DNA from: Casuarina equisetifolia
Taxonomy: Eukaryota > Streptophyta > Magnoliopsida > Fagales > Casuarinaceae
Assembly (NCBI GenBank): GCA_028551475.1
Contig: CM052361.1
Coordinates: forward strand, 25,123,491 to 25,187,490
DNA length: 64,000 nucleotides
Direction: 5' to 3'
The notes beneath the pieces are model-generated. The model searched no databases and was not told the origin of the DNA. It saw only the letters and a program-made list of their open reading frames with translations. The position numbers and the translations under genes are program-made. Below are positions 36,706-47,935 of this stretch, piece by piece; positions within the stretch are counted from its first letter, which is position 1, and each line of letters begins with the position of its first letter.

Positions 36706-36943
36706 CGTCAATAAACAAATATTAAATGTAAATAATTCCACTGAGTGCAGTACAAGTCGAGAACTACTAAAAGATCGAACATTGGGTGCCCAAAGGCTTG
36801 AAGGGAGCAAATCTCTATTGACAGTCACTCCAAAAAAAACTTAAACGTTGTAGATTACAATTTATACAGGTAACAATAATCCTATATTAGTGGGTTAGGT
36901 TTATACTTATCACAAGAGTTCGACCCAACTTCAATATTGAACA
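36706..36943 (-). repeat. Left LTR (3' LTR of the antisense Copia element)
   Basis: This 238-bp block aligns throughout with 53295-53526 at clearly diverged identity, sharing blocks such as AGGCTTGAA, ACAATTTATACA and TAATGGGTTAG-like sequence. On the minus strand it starts TGTTCAATATTG; its other end has decayed from CA to CG. The polypurine-like AGCTTGAGGATAAG adjoins it on the inner side. Confidence 0.75.
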
Positions 36944-37349
36944 CTTATCCTCAAGCTAAAGTATTTGATTTACACAAACCAAATACTGTCAATGCCATGG
37001 CCCTATACTTAAACTTTGTTGATGATCTTGAAACCATTGGCTATTTTTTGAAGTAGGCAAGATATAATAACTAGTGATGCAATGACATGATATGGGCAAG
37101 TATCAAAATTGCAATAAGCAAACAACTTTAAGCTAGATGATGATGATAGAAATAATTCAAGGCTATAGGAATCCTAGATGTATCTCAATACCTACATGCT
37201 AGCATTTATGCATCTCAATACTTGTGTTCATGGCTAAACTAATTGAGATGTTGAGCAACAAAGCTGAGGTCTGGTTTATTGTTAGTCAAATAATATAATC
37301 TCCCAATTAATCTCCAAAAAGATGAATCATCCAAATTTAGGTGGTGTTG

Positions 37350-38600
37350 TGATAACTCTATTTTCATAGAGTTATTTTATCTATTTTAGGCAATAAATAA
37401 CTTTAATAATTATGAGAAAACATTTGAACTCGTCTTTATTTACTTAAATTTATCTTGTTTATGTAGCACAAGGAGGCATAGAGAAAAGGAATGAACATGG
37501 AAAACCTGATGCTTATTGTGTGGCAAAATCGTAATATCAAGATCAAGAGAGTCAAGATGGGCTTGGGCTTTGGATGATTGTTATTAGATTTTTTATTGTT
37601 GTTGGGTTTTCTAAATAAATAGAAAACCCAATCATGTTAGGAATTAAAATCCTAATTAATTTAGAAGTTCCAAACCCAATTGTTTTAGGTCTTTAAAACC
37701 TAGTTCTACTAGGACAGGAGATAGGTCTAAACTTAAACCCTATTTAAGAAAAGAGAAGAGACAAAAGAATACGAGGAGGAAATTGAGTACAACTCAAGAA
37801 AGAGATCAAGAATTCAAGGTTTTCTTGAAGAAAAGACAAAAAGGGTGACAAACTTCTTGTTCTTGGATTCAAGATGCCTTCTTTATTTCTTATTACTATT
37901 CTTCCTTATTATTTCTTTATGTTTTAGTTTATTTTTGTTAGAGCTACGATGTAACCTAATTATGATGGTATGAATCTTATGATTATTATATTTTACAAGA
38001 TATTTTGTTTATGTGAAGTTACATATTACTGTATTTAACGCTTTTAAGTGATTAGCTACCACTTGAATGATCTGATTTGTATGTTTGAGACTGACAGGAG
38101 ATAATATGCAGTTGTTTCTTGTAATATGTAACCATAAATTAAATATGGATAGACATATACCATGTTATTTATGTGGCTTTCAGTGTAAACTGGAAATGTT
38201 CATAAATCCTAATGCATTTAGTTTGTTTCAATTCATATATAGAGATATAGTGAATTAATGAACTAAATAGGTTTGCTATACCTAGACATATGATAGTAAA
38301 TAAATTAGGAAGTTCTGCCATCACATAGATATTATCTCTCTTGCAAGCATAAATAATCAATATTAATACATAGTAATTATGGTGAAATCATCTGCTCTAA
38401 CATATTTCTTGTATTTAGTTTTCTTAGATTTAATTAGTTAATCTATCATCTATCAATTTGATTTGTTAGATAAATTCTAAGAGTTGTTCACTGTTAGTAA
38501 TTAATTGATTTAGTAATCACCAATCTCTGTGGGATGATATCTTTCTTATCATTATATAACTTGTTCGACATGTTCACTTGCATTTAGATTTCACCGAACA
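37350..38600 (+). mobile_element. Gypsy (Athila/Tat-type) solo LTR with 5-bp target duplication
   Basis: The 1251-bp block starts TGATAACTCTATTTT and ends CACCGAACA (TG...CA), and aligns along its length with the 5' LTR at 46246-47631. It is flanked by identical pentamers TGTTG (37345-37349 and 38601-38605). The host sequence around it (AAATTTAGGTGGTG before, GATTTGGATCTCTTCCATTATAC after) is continuous in the right Copia copy at about 50885-50930, which represents the empty site. The orientation is that of the related gag-bearing element. Unequal LTR-LTR recombination of a full element is the usual origin. Confidence 0.92.
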
Positions 38601-38920
38601 TGTTGCCGATTTGGATCTCTTCCATTATACTCTAAACTAGTCAGTTTCATATTTTGTTCTATGGAAGTAACCACCACATGCTTGACCCAATAACTCCAAC
38701 TTTAGAAATAAACTCTAGTGCATACTTATGCTAGCTAAGAAATGTACCTCTATGCAACCATGCAATATTGATACTAAGAAAATACTTGCACTAACTAAGT
38801 CCTTCATGTGAAAACTCGAATTCAAATACCATATTCAGTTTGAGATGGAAATAAGATCATTGTCTATAATAAAGATGTTATCAACATAAATCAAAAGAAT
38901 AATGAAAGTGTTACTCTATC

Positions 38921-39485
38921 TGTTGGGATTTCATCCTACATTAGAAGTGGATTTTCCTTCTTAAGGCCCTAAAGAAGTTGGTACCCCTCTTCCTTCATGA
39001 GTTCTTTTAAGGAAATATCATTAGGGCCACTTAATAAGCTATTAGAGCAAAGTTTTCCCTTCTAGGTCATGCTTGGGGCTGTCCCTATATAAGACCTATT
39101 GGGTTCTCCCTTAAGTTATGTTCTTCCCATTTAGCTTGTGGCCTTCCATAGGGAGCATGTTAGGACTTTGTCCCACACCATAAGTCGAGTTTCCTTCTTA
39201 AGCCCTTATATAAGTCGGTACCATTTTCCTTCATGGGCATTTTTAGGGGAATACAATTGGGGTCCATATATATTAGAGTAAGCTTTTTCTTCTTTGGGTC
39301 ATGCTTGTGTTCTTTCTTATATAAGGCTTGTTGGATTCTTCCCACTTAGCCTATGACCTTCCAAAGGGGTCATGTTAGGATTTTGTCCCACATTGGAAGT
39401 AGAGTTTTCTTCTTAGGGCCTTACATGAAATGGTACCCCTTTTTCTTCATGAGTGTTTTTGGTATAATGTAAGGGTCATTTAATA
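38921..39485 (+). mobile_element. TRIM-like tandem array, left copy (three LTRs, two interiors)
   Basis: Three LTR-like units begin TGTTGGGATTTCATCC (38921), TGTTAGGACTTTGTCCC (39158) and TGTTAGGATTTTGTCCC (39373), each followed by an AAG-AGTTTTCCTTCTTA block and ending TTAATA. After units one and two, AGCTATTAGAGC and TATATTAGAGT match a Met-tRNA primer site; before units two and three, purine-rich CATAGGGAGCA and CCAAAGGGGTCA look like polypurine tracts. Interiors contain TATATAAG. No protein is encoded. Flanks CTATC and TTATC differ at one base, compatible with a target duplication. Confidence 0.72.
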
Positions 39486-41225
39486 TTATCATTGCATAAA
39501 TAAGAAATAGTCATGATTAAAGGGTGGAAAGTCAACTATGAGGAGAGTTTCAATAAACATAGCATATGACTATCTCAATACTTGCTTCAACCTATGTAGA
39601 AATTTCCACAAGCTACAAACTAGTTACTCCCTTTAATGGAGAAAACTTGGTGACAACTTTATATGCACCTCTTCTAGTAACTCTCTTTGCAAAAAAACAT
39701 TTTGTATGTCTAACTAGTAAAGGCATCAATATTAAACCATTGCAATACCCTTTACAAACAAATTGTCACTATCTTAGTTACAAGAGAAAATGTCTTTTAA
39801 TAATCTATCAACTTTTTTTAGGTAAATCCTTTAACCATTAAATAAGCATGATACCTCCCAACTATGTCATTTATGAGGTATTTAACCTTCTACACCCACT
39901 TATATCCAATAATATTACAACCAAATAAACAACATCCCATGTATAATTAGTCTTTAAGGCTACTAATCTTTATCCATAGCCTTAACCTAATGTAAGCCCT
40001 TAAGTGTCTGATGATATGTCTTAGATTCAAGGATGGCAAATATAAAGGCTATCCAATATTTGTGATGTGAAGCAAAATAATCAAGTGACATATGATAAGA
40101 TATGACTAAGAGACTAATATAAAAGGATTGCATAAGTAGTCTACAATCCATATAGGAGGTCAAGTGATACTTATAAATTGCTCATGACATGGTCATTTGC
40201 ACTTGAATTTCTAATCTATGGGGGGGAAGGGGGGGTGGGCAAGTGAATTTAGAAATGGGTGTTAAATTATTAAAATTCTCAAGAGCCTTTAATGATAAAA
40301 CCAGATTTAGAGCAATACACATTCTTTAGATAGTCCTAAGTTAATGGAGGCATTGATGGGTTGATTAGAGGGTTCATAGGTTAGATCACCAACCTAGCAA
40401 ATGTACTATAATGGCCCACATGTTGCTAATCCAAAATTGGAAGACTACCAAGCTAGCCAAATGTAGAAATAGATAGGACTAGTGCTTCACTTAGACATCA
40501 ATCTCCCTTTAAGTCACCTTATGCTAATACCCTATTTTTAAACCATCTAAGAATCTTTGGTTATAGATGCTATGCAACTATCTTACATTTGAGGAACAAG
40601 TTTACATTTAGGACCATTCTTTGTAATTTTGCAAAGAATCCTTCATTCTAGAAAGATTATCAAATTTATGATCTTGATACGAGGAAAATCTTTATTAAAT
40701 TAAGATGTTCTATTTTATGAGTATGAGTTTCCTTTTTCTCTAAGTCCTTAATTATGATTTATTTTGGATAAGCTCACATGTAGTGTGAAGATGGCCTAGT
40801 TGGATGATCATGATATCACATTAAGTGCCTTTGCATTATATTTTGAGTCTCAAATGGTTTGTAATGCAACCAAGTTAAGGTAAAATGTTAATTTACATGT
40901 AAGAAGATCTTAAAAGACTAAGAAATTAAAATCATGACACTTAAGCAAAAAGTTTAGACCAGGCCAAAATTACACTCTTAAGGTAATAATATCATACAAT
41001 AGCTACTTTTAGATGCGCATGATACATTCCATGCAAAATTCTTATATATGTGCTAACAAACATCCTATTCATGAAGCACATGATAACATAGATAACACTA
41101 AACATTTACCATTGACATTAGATTTACTATTAACATAGAAATTGCTTATGTCCATTTTAAGTCTTTCATTCTCATTAAGTGCCTCCATTACAAAACATTC
41201 AAACCAATTCTCATTTACGAAGTAT

Positions 41226-41960
41226 TCAAAATTCAAAAAGAAAGCATTGAACCATACAAATTAGATCCAATCCCGTTTTTCTAGCTTTAATGGCAAATAG
41301 GTCTCCAACAAACATTGAAGCCCACAAGCATTCAAAGCCTTGAATCTTGACTTTTTTCTTCATGTCTAACATTATATGCAACTCCTCAACCCAATTTGAG
41401 GGCTTGTTCACAAAACTTCTAACAATTTTTCCACAACTTTAATATCCCTTTTGTTCATTGGCAACAAGCATTCACCTGATAACCTATACTTTCTTAAATC
41501 ACTTGGTTTGAAACCTAACCACTTAATATAAGGTGTGGTTAGATTCTCATTGTGATATGATAAATTTTTGGAACCATATGTATAGACTGCCAAAATTCTT
41601 AGCCTATAAGGATCACTATCCATAAAGGCAAATATTGGAATCTTTAGCCTTAACTTCATTTTTCTTAAGAATATCCTCGTAGTGACATTAAGCATTCCTT
41701 TACCCATCAAGATTATGCATGAAAATTGTTCATGGAATTTATCCTCAATCCATTGAACAAATATGACCTTCTTTTCTACCACCAATATAAAGAGAGTTTT
41801 GCTCTTTATATCAATAACCTCATTGACATTAAGAGGAATGGTCATTCCTCCAATTCATACATGTTTGCAATCAATTAGTTTTTCATTATCCTTGTAAGAA
41901 ATGCAACTCATGATAACATCTTTGTTATTAATAACAATCTAAAGGCTAGAGTAAGTGCAA
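41226..41960 (-). pseudogene. Topoisomerase VI subunit A (SPO11/TOP6A family) fragment, copy 1
   Basis: The minus-strand frame 41408-41845 (145 codons) matches the Toprim half of plant TOP6A: TLFILVVEKK, FSCIILMGKG, TRIFLRKMKLRLKIPIF, MDSDPYRLRIL with the metal-binding DxD, YGSKNLSYHNENLTT and IKWLGFKPSDL. A second frame (41226-41411) continues with WVEELHIMLDMKKKVKIQGF. An in-frame stop and a frameshift separate these from the upstream part, and the N-terminal domain with the catalytic tyrosine is absent. TOP6A acts with TOP6B in endoreduplication; this copy is a captured, non-functional piece. The SPO11 family is clear. The TOP6A assignment rests on remembered differences from SPO11-1 and SPO11-2. 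Confidence 0.75.
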
Positions 41961-42530
41961 TTAAGTAGGCATGCCATGTTTTAAATGATAAGATTACATT
42001 CTTTCTAGTTGTTGAAGTGGTTGAGTAGGGTGTAGAAAATTTCTCATTTGCTTATATGTATATTATGCTCACAAAGATCCTAAACGATTTTCAGGATTGA
42101 AATAAGGCACTACGAGTTTCTTACCTTCCCTTTTGTCTTCCGATGCTTCTAGTTCTTCAATAGGTACTTAACCCCTAACTAGACCACGTGGCATGAAAGC
42201 CCTCACACCTATAAGTAATCAAACATGTCAAGTTTGGCCAAGGTTACAGGGTTGAGTGCATTGATGGAGAGTTATTGGAGTGAGAAACAAGAGGTCTCGT
42301 CATCTTTGACCTCTTTTATGCTTAGGGCTTTCTCATTAAAATTTAGGGCTTCTTCATCTTAGCTTTAGACCACCCATTTATCAAGGTCCTAAGCTTCATC
42401 AACAAAGCTATTCCATTTTTGTTTGTTGGCCATAGAAGAGAAAGGGAGAAAAGAAAATGGATTAGGAAGAATGATGAGAGAAAACAAGGATTGGAAAGAA
42501 TAGAGAGAAGAGAATGGATCAAGATTATGC

Positions 42531-42760
42531 ATGAAAATTGTTCATGAAATTTATCCTTAATCAATCACACAAATATAGCCTTTTTTTTCTACCAATAGTA
42601 TGAAAAAAGCTTTGCTCTACATATCAATAACCTTATTGACATCAAGCGGAATGGTCATTCCTCCAATTCTCATATATTTACAATCAGTTAATTTGTCATT
42701 ATCCTTGTAAGAAAGGCAACACATAGCAATGCCTTGTTATTAGTAATAATCTAGAGGCTA
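42531..42760 (-). pseudogene. TOP6A fragment, truncated copy 2
   Basis: The minus strand carries the stretch from about LIDCK through NVNEV to DKFHEQFSCIILI, then leaves the gene at the same residue as copies 3 and 4 and enters pyrimidine-rich filler on the minus strand. Stops and frameshifts are present. The shared junction shows that copies 2-4 descend from one truncated unit. Confidence 0.65.
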
Positions 42761-43333
42761 GGTGAATGCAATTGAATAAGCATGTCATGTTTTTAATGAT
42801 AGAATCACATTTTTTCTAGTTGCTGAAGTGGTTGAAAAAGATGTAAAAAAATTTTTGTTTGCTCTTATGCATGTTATGCTCATAAAGATCCCAAATGATC
42901 TTTAAAACCAAAACAAAGCACTACAAGCTTTTTGCCTTCCTTTTTGTCTTTGGATACCTATTTGTTTTTCAATAAGTACTTAACCCCTAACTGGACCGCA
43001 TGGCATGAAAGCTCCTACACCCGTAAGCAACCAATCATGCCTAGTTTGGCCAAGGTTACAGGTTTAAGTGCATTGATGGAGAGTTATTAGAGCAAGAGAC
43101 GGAAAGTCTCATCATCTTTGAGCTCTTTTATGCTTAAGGCTTCCTTAACAAAATTTAGGGCTTCATCATCTCAGCTCGAGACCACCTAATTTATCAATGT
43201 CTCAAGCTTCATCAAGATAGCTATTCCATTTTCTTTTGTCAACCATAAAAAAGAAAGGGAGGGAAGAAAATGGATTGGAAAGAATGATAAGAGAAAAAAA
43301 GAATTAGAAAGAATGGAGAAAAAATAAAGAATT

Positions 43334-43570
43334 AAGATTATGCATGAAAATCGTTTATGGAATTTATCCTCGATCAATCACATAAATATGGACTCATTTT
43401 CTACCAACAATATAAAGAGAGTTCTGCTCTCCATATTAGTAACCTCATTGACATTGATTAGAGTGGTCATTCCTCCAATTCTCACACGTTCATAATCAAT
43501 TAGTTTGCCATTATCCTTGTAAGAAAGATAACCTATGACAATGCCTTTATTATAGCAATAATCTAAAGGC
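43334..43570 (-). pseudogene. TOP6A fragment, truncated copy 3
   Basis: The minus frame 43378-43584 reads KGIVIGYLSYKDNGKLIDY, IGGMTTLINVNEV and RTLFILLVENE, and continues as IEDKFHKRFSCIILI in the next frame before the common truncation point. It is the clearest view of the segment just upstream of the Toprim domain. Confidence 0.7.
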
Positions 43571-44145
43571 CGGAGTAAGTGCAATTAGGTAAGCATGCCA
43601 CGTTTTCAATGATAAGATCACATTCTTTCTAGTTGTTAAAGTGGTTGAAAATGGTGTAGAAAATTTCTCGCTTACTCATGTGTGTATTATGCTTACTCAG
43701 ATCTTAAATGATCTCCAAGACCAAAATAGGGCATTACAAGCTTTTTACCTTCCATTTTATCTTTGAATGCCTACTAGTTCTCTAATTGGTACTTTAACCC
43801 ATAACTAGACCACATGGCATGAAAGCTCTCACACTTGTAAGTAATCAACCATGTTAAGTTTGGCCAAGGTTACGAGCTTAAGTGCATTAATGGAGAGTTG
43901 TTGGAGTAAGAGATGAAAAGTCTCGTCATCTATGAGTTCTTTTATGCTCAGGGCTTTCTTAAGAAAATTTGGACTCCTTCATCTTAACTCAAGACCACCC
44001 ATTGATCAAGGTCCCAAGCTTCATCAATAAAGCAATTCCATTTTCTTTTGTCGACCATAAAAGAGAAAGGGAAAAAAGAAAATGGATTAAGAAGAATGAA
44101 ATGAGGAAAAAAGTATTGAAAATAATGGTGAAAAGATAAAGGATC

Positions 44146-44366
44146 AAGATTATGCATGAAAATTGTTCATGGAATTTATCCTCGATCAATCACACAAATA
44201 TGGCATCATTTTCTACTAACAATATGAAGAGAGTTTTGTTATCCATATTAGTAACCTCATTGACATTGAGTGGAATGGTCATTCCTCCAATTTTCACCTG
44301 TTCACAATCAATTAGTTTGTCATTATCCTTATAGGAAAGACAACCCATGACAATGCCTTTGTTTAT
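44146..44366 (-). pseudogene. TOP6A fragment, truncated copy 4
   Basis: The minus frame 44190-44405 reads KGIVMGCLSYKDNDKLIDC, IGGMTIPLNVNEV and KTLFILLVENDAIFV. The + side then runs directly into the left flank of the long copy 5, marking the junction of the larger duplication. Confidence 0.7.
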
Positions 44367-44799
44367 ATGTAAAAAGATCTTAAAATACAAAAAAATTAAA
44401 ATCATGACACCTAAGCAAATATTTACACCTTTACGATGATAATATTATACAAATAGTTACTTTTGGATGCACATGATACCTCCTATGCAAAATCCCATAT
44501 AGGTGCTAACAAACATCCTATTTATAATGCGCATAATAGCATAAATGACACTAAACATTTTCTATCCTCATTAGATTTACTATCAACATTGAAATTGCTT
44601 ATGTCCATTTTAAGTCTTTCATTCTCATCAAGTGCCTCCATTACAAAATATTCAAATTAGTTCTCATTTACAAAGTATTAAAAATTCAAAAAGAAAGCAT
44701 TAAACCATCCAAATTATGTTCAATCCCATTTTTCCAACTTCAAAGACAAATAGATCTCTAGCAAACATTGAAGCCTAAAAGTATTCAAAGCATAAATCT

Positions 44800-45390
44800 T
44801 GATTGTTTTCTTCATGTCTAGCATTGTACACAACTCCTCAGCTCAATCCAAGTGCTTCTTCATAAAACCTTCTTCCAAAAATTTCTCCGTAACTTTAGTA
44901 TACCTTTTGTTTATTGGCAACAAGTATTCATTTGGAAAACTATACTTGCTAAAATCACTTGTTCTAAAACTCAACCACTTAATATCTTGTGTGGTTAGAT
45001 TTTCACTATCATATAATAAGTTTTTGGAATTACATGTATAAATTAACAAAATTCTTAATCCATAGGGATTCCTATTAATAAAGGCAAATACCAAAATCTT
45101 CAACTTTAACTTTATTTTTCTCAAAAATATCCTTGTGGCAACATCAAGTATCCCTTTGCCTATCAAGATTATGTATGAAAATTGTTTATAGAATTCTTTC
45201 TTGGTCAAATGCACAAATATGGCTTCCTTTTCTACCAATAGTATGAAGAAAGCTTTGCTTTCCATATCAATAACCTCATTAACATTTAGCAAAATGATCA
45301 CATCAATAACCTATTTGCAATCAATTAGTTTGTCATTACCCTTGTAAGAAAGGTAACCCATGACGATTCCTTTGTTATTAGCAATAATGT
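44800..45390 (-). pseudogene. TOP6A fragment, long copy 5
   Basis: The minus frame 44843-45301 (152 codons) covers the same region as copy 1: AFFILLVEKEAIFVHL, FSYIILIGKGILDVATRI, NRNPYGLRIL, SKNLLYDSENLTT and FLEEGFMKKH. The acidic DxDP of the Toprim motif has become NRNP, so the active site is lost. Copy 5 keeps residues changed in copy 1 (DVATR, PYGLRIL) and vice versa, so the two diverged after the duplication. Confidence 0.75.
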
Positions 45391-46245
45391 AGAGGCTGAA
45401 ATGAGTACAATTAAGTAGGCATGCCACATTTTCAATGATAGAATCATACTCTTTCTAATTGTTGAAGTGATTGAAGAGGATGTCGAAAATTTTCCACTTC
45501 CTTATGTGTATATTATGCTTACGAAGATCCCAAATGATCTCTAGGACCAAAACAATTAGCTTAGCCTTATGGTTAGTGGAAGGACAACCTCTACTATAGA
45601 CATTATCCTTCCTCTTTAGCATGAAATGGTCCAGCTTTAGAACATAGAGCTAGTGCACTATATTACAATAAGGCACTATAAGCTTCCCACCTTTCCTTTT
45701 GTCTTTAAATGCCTACTAATTCTTCAATAGGTACTTAAACACCTTACTAGACCATGTGGTTTAAAAGCTCCCTCACTTGTAAGCAATTAGTCATGCCAAG
45801 TTTAGCCAAGATTATGAGCTTGGGTGCATTGATGGAGAGTTGTTGAAGTAAAAGATGTAAAGTATCATTTTTTTTAGCTTTTTTATGCTAATAGCTTCCT
45901 CAAAAAAATTTAGGACTTCCTCATCTTGGCTTGGGACCGCCCATTTATTACAGTCCCAAGCTTCATTAGCAAAACTATTCCATTTTCTTAGGTTAATCAT
46001 AAAAGAAAAAAGGAGAGAAGAAAATGGATCAAAAAGAATGATGAAAAGAGAAAGAGATCAAAAAGAATGGAGAAAAGATAACGGATCAAAGAGAATGGAG
46101 AAAAGAAAAGGAATTGAAAAAATGGAAGGAAGAAAAAAGGATAAAAAAAATGGAGAGAAGAAAATAAGTGGTGAACTATTCATCAGTAGTACCATTTTTT
46201 ATAGAGAGTTTTGAATATAAACTAGATTTCCAATTTAAGTAACCC

Positions 46246-47631
46246 TGATAACTCTATTTTTATAGAGTTACTTTACCTACTTTAGCCAATAAATAAATTT
46301 AATAATTATGAGAAAACATTTGAACTCCTCTTTATTTACTTAAATTTATCTTGTTTATGTAGTACAAGAAGGCAATGAGAAAAGAGATGAACATGGAGAG
46401 CCTAATCCTTATTGTGTGGCAAAATCATAATATCAAGATCAAGAGAGTCAAGATGGGCTTGGGCTTTGAATGATTGTTATTAAATTTTATTGTTATTGGA
46501 TTTTCTAAATAATTAGAAAACCTAATCATATTAGGAGTTCAAAGCCTAATTAAATTAGAAGTTCAAAACCTAATTAAATTAAGAGTTCAAAACCCAATTG
46601 TTTTGGATCTCTAAGACTTAATTCTACTAGGATAAGAGCAGGTCTAAACCTAAACCCTATTTAGGAGAAGGAGAAGAGAGAGAGAAAGAAGGTGTCGTTG
46701 AAACCAAGGAGGAAATTAAGCACAACTCAAAATAGAGGCCAAGAATTCAAGATTCAACTCAAGAGAGAGGCCAAGAATTCAAGATTTCTTGAAGAGAAGA
46801 CAAAAAGGGTGACAGACTTCTTGTTCTTGGATTCAAGATACTTTCTTTGTTTTTTATTATTGTTCTTCCTCATTATTTCATTATGTTCTAAACTTCTTTT
46901 GTTAGAGCGAAGATATAGCCTAACTATGATGATGTGAATCCTATAAGTTTTTATGTTTTACAAAATAGTTTATTTATGTGAGTTATATATTATTATGCTT
47001 AATACTTTTAAGTGATTGGCCACCACTTGAATGATTTGATGTGCATGTTAGAGACTGAAAGGTAATAATGTGCAATTGCTTCTTATAATATATAACCATG
47101 AATTAAATGTGGATAAACATATACCATGTTATTTGTGTGGCTTTTGGTGATAAGATAATCGAAAGATTTATTGTAAACTGGGAATGTTCATAGATCCTAA
47201 TGCATTTGGTTTGTTTCAATTCACATATAGAAATATAGTGAATTAATGAACTAAGTAGGTTTGCTATACCTAGACATAGGATAGTAAATAAATTAGAAAA
47301 TTTTGTTATCACATAGATAATATCATTCTTGCAGGCATAAAGTATGGAAATTCATATCTAGTAGTTATGGTGAAATCGGAAGCTCTAACATGTGTCTCAT
47401 CTTGATTTTTCTTACTTGGATCCAATTTTAATTAGTATTGAGTTTTTGTTTTAGAAATTTTAAATTTTAATTCATCTTCAATAATATTTTGATTTGCTAG
47501 ATAAATTTTAGGATTAATTCATCATTAGTACTTAATTAGTTCAGTATTCACCAATCTTCGTGGGATGATACTTTTCTCATCATTATATTACTTGTTCGAC
47601 ATGTTTACTTACATCTAAAATTCATCGAACA
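46246..47631 (+). repeat. 5' LTR of the Gypsy element
   Basis: A 1386-bp block starts TGATAACTCTATTTTT and ends CATCGAACA. It is ~135 bp longer than the solo LTR, partly through short internal duplications: AGTTCAAA-CCTAATTAAATTA units near 46540-46600 and the AGAGGCCAAGAATTCAAGAT repeat near 46734-46782. Confidence 0.88.
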
Positions 47632-47637
47632 AGTTTT

Positions 47638-47655
47638 TGGCACCGTTGCCAAGGA
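47638..47655 (+). other. Primer-binding site of the Gypsy element
   Basis: TGGCACCGTTGCCAAGGA begins six bases after the LTR end and matches, with a few transitions, the TGGCGCCGTTGCCGGGGA-type primer site of Athila/Calypso elements, usually assigned to Asp-tRNA. Confidence 0.75.
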
Positions 47656-47935
47656 TTGATTGTTTTACTACTGATTAATATTAATATCGAATAATTTCTA
47701 GGTTTAATCTAACTTTTATTTTATTTTAATTTTTTTTTTAAATTCTAAAAAATCATTTTTTTAGTTGTTGAAACAAAAATCAAATTTTTTTTTTAGTTGT
47801 CAACAAAAAAATTCCTTTTTTGTTTTATTTTTATTTTGCTTCATTATTTTTTTCTTACAAAAAAAAAAGAAAAAGAAAAAGAAAAAGAAAAAAATCTTTG
47901 TTAAGTTGCTATTGTAAAAAGATTAAGTAACAAGG

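Larger units (their letters stand above)
36944..41000 (-). pseudogene. Decayed Copia pol segment, left copy
   Basis: On the minus strand, the sequence around 37280-37310 translates as GLIGRLYYLTNNKPDL, the conserved region after Copia reverse transcriptase. The sequence around 38850-38910 gives FIILLIYVDNIFIIDND, the catalytic block with YVDD changed to YVDN. These are seen directly but surrounded by stops and frameshifts. The segment is interrupted by the solo LTR (37350-38600) and a TRIM-type array (38921-39485). It aligns with the right copy at about 50840-53150, the similarity extending from about 37300 to 40810. Confidence 0.65.
40897..46080. repeat. Tandem/dispersed array of ~0.8-1.6 kb units carrying TOP6A fragments
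   Basis: The landmark AAGATTATGCATGAAAA recurs at 41709, 42531, 43334 and 44146 and, as AAGATTATGTATGAAAA, at 45165 (spacings 822, 803, 812 and 1019 bases). Each copy is followed on the + strand by the same filler: CCTCATTGACATTnAG, then AAGnATGCCAnGTTTT, ACTTAACnCnTAACTnGACC and a purine-rich GAAAATGGAT stretch. A larger duplication relates 40897-42500 to 44367-46000, since both contain the long TOP6A fragment and the same left flank. The array sits between the two Copia pol copies. Confidence 0.8.

Noticed and set aside
38921..39485. Tandem LTR units as a CRISPR-like or satellite array
   Set aside because: The units are over 200 bases with primer-site and polypurine signals between them, and the DNA is clearly plant nuclear.
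41226..45390. A working SPO11/TOP6A gene on the minus strand
   Set aside because: All copies are fragments with stops and frameshifts, lack the catalytic-tyrosine domain and lie in a repeat array inside retroelement sequence.
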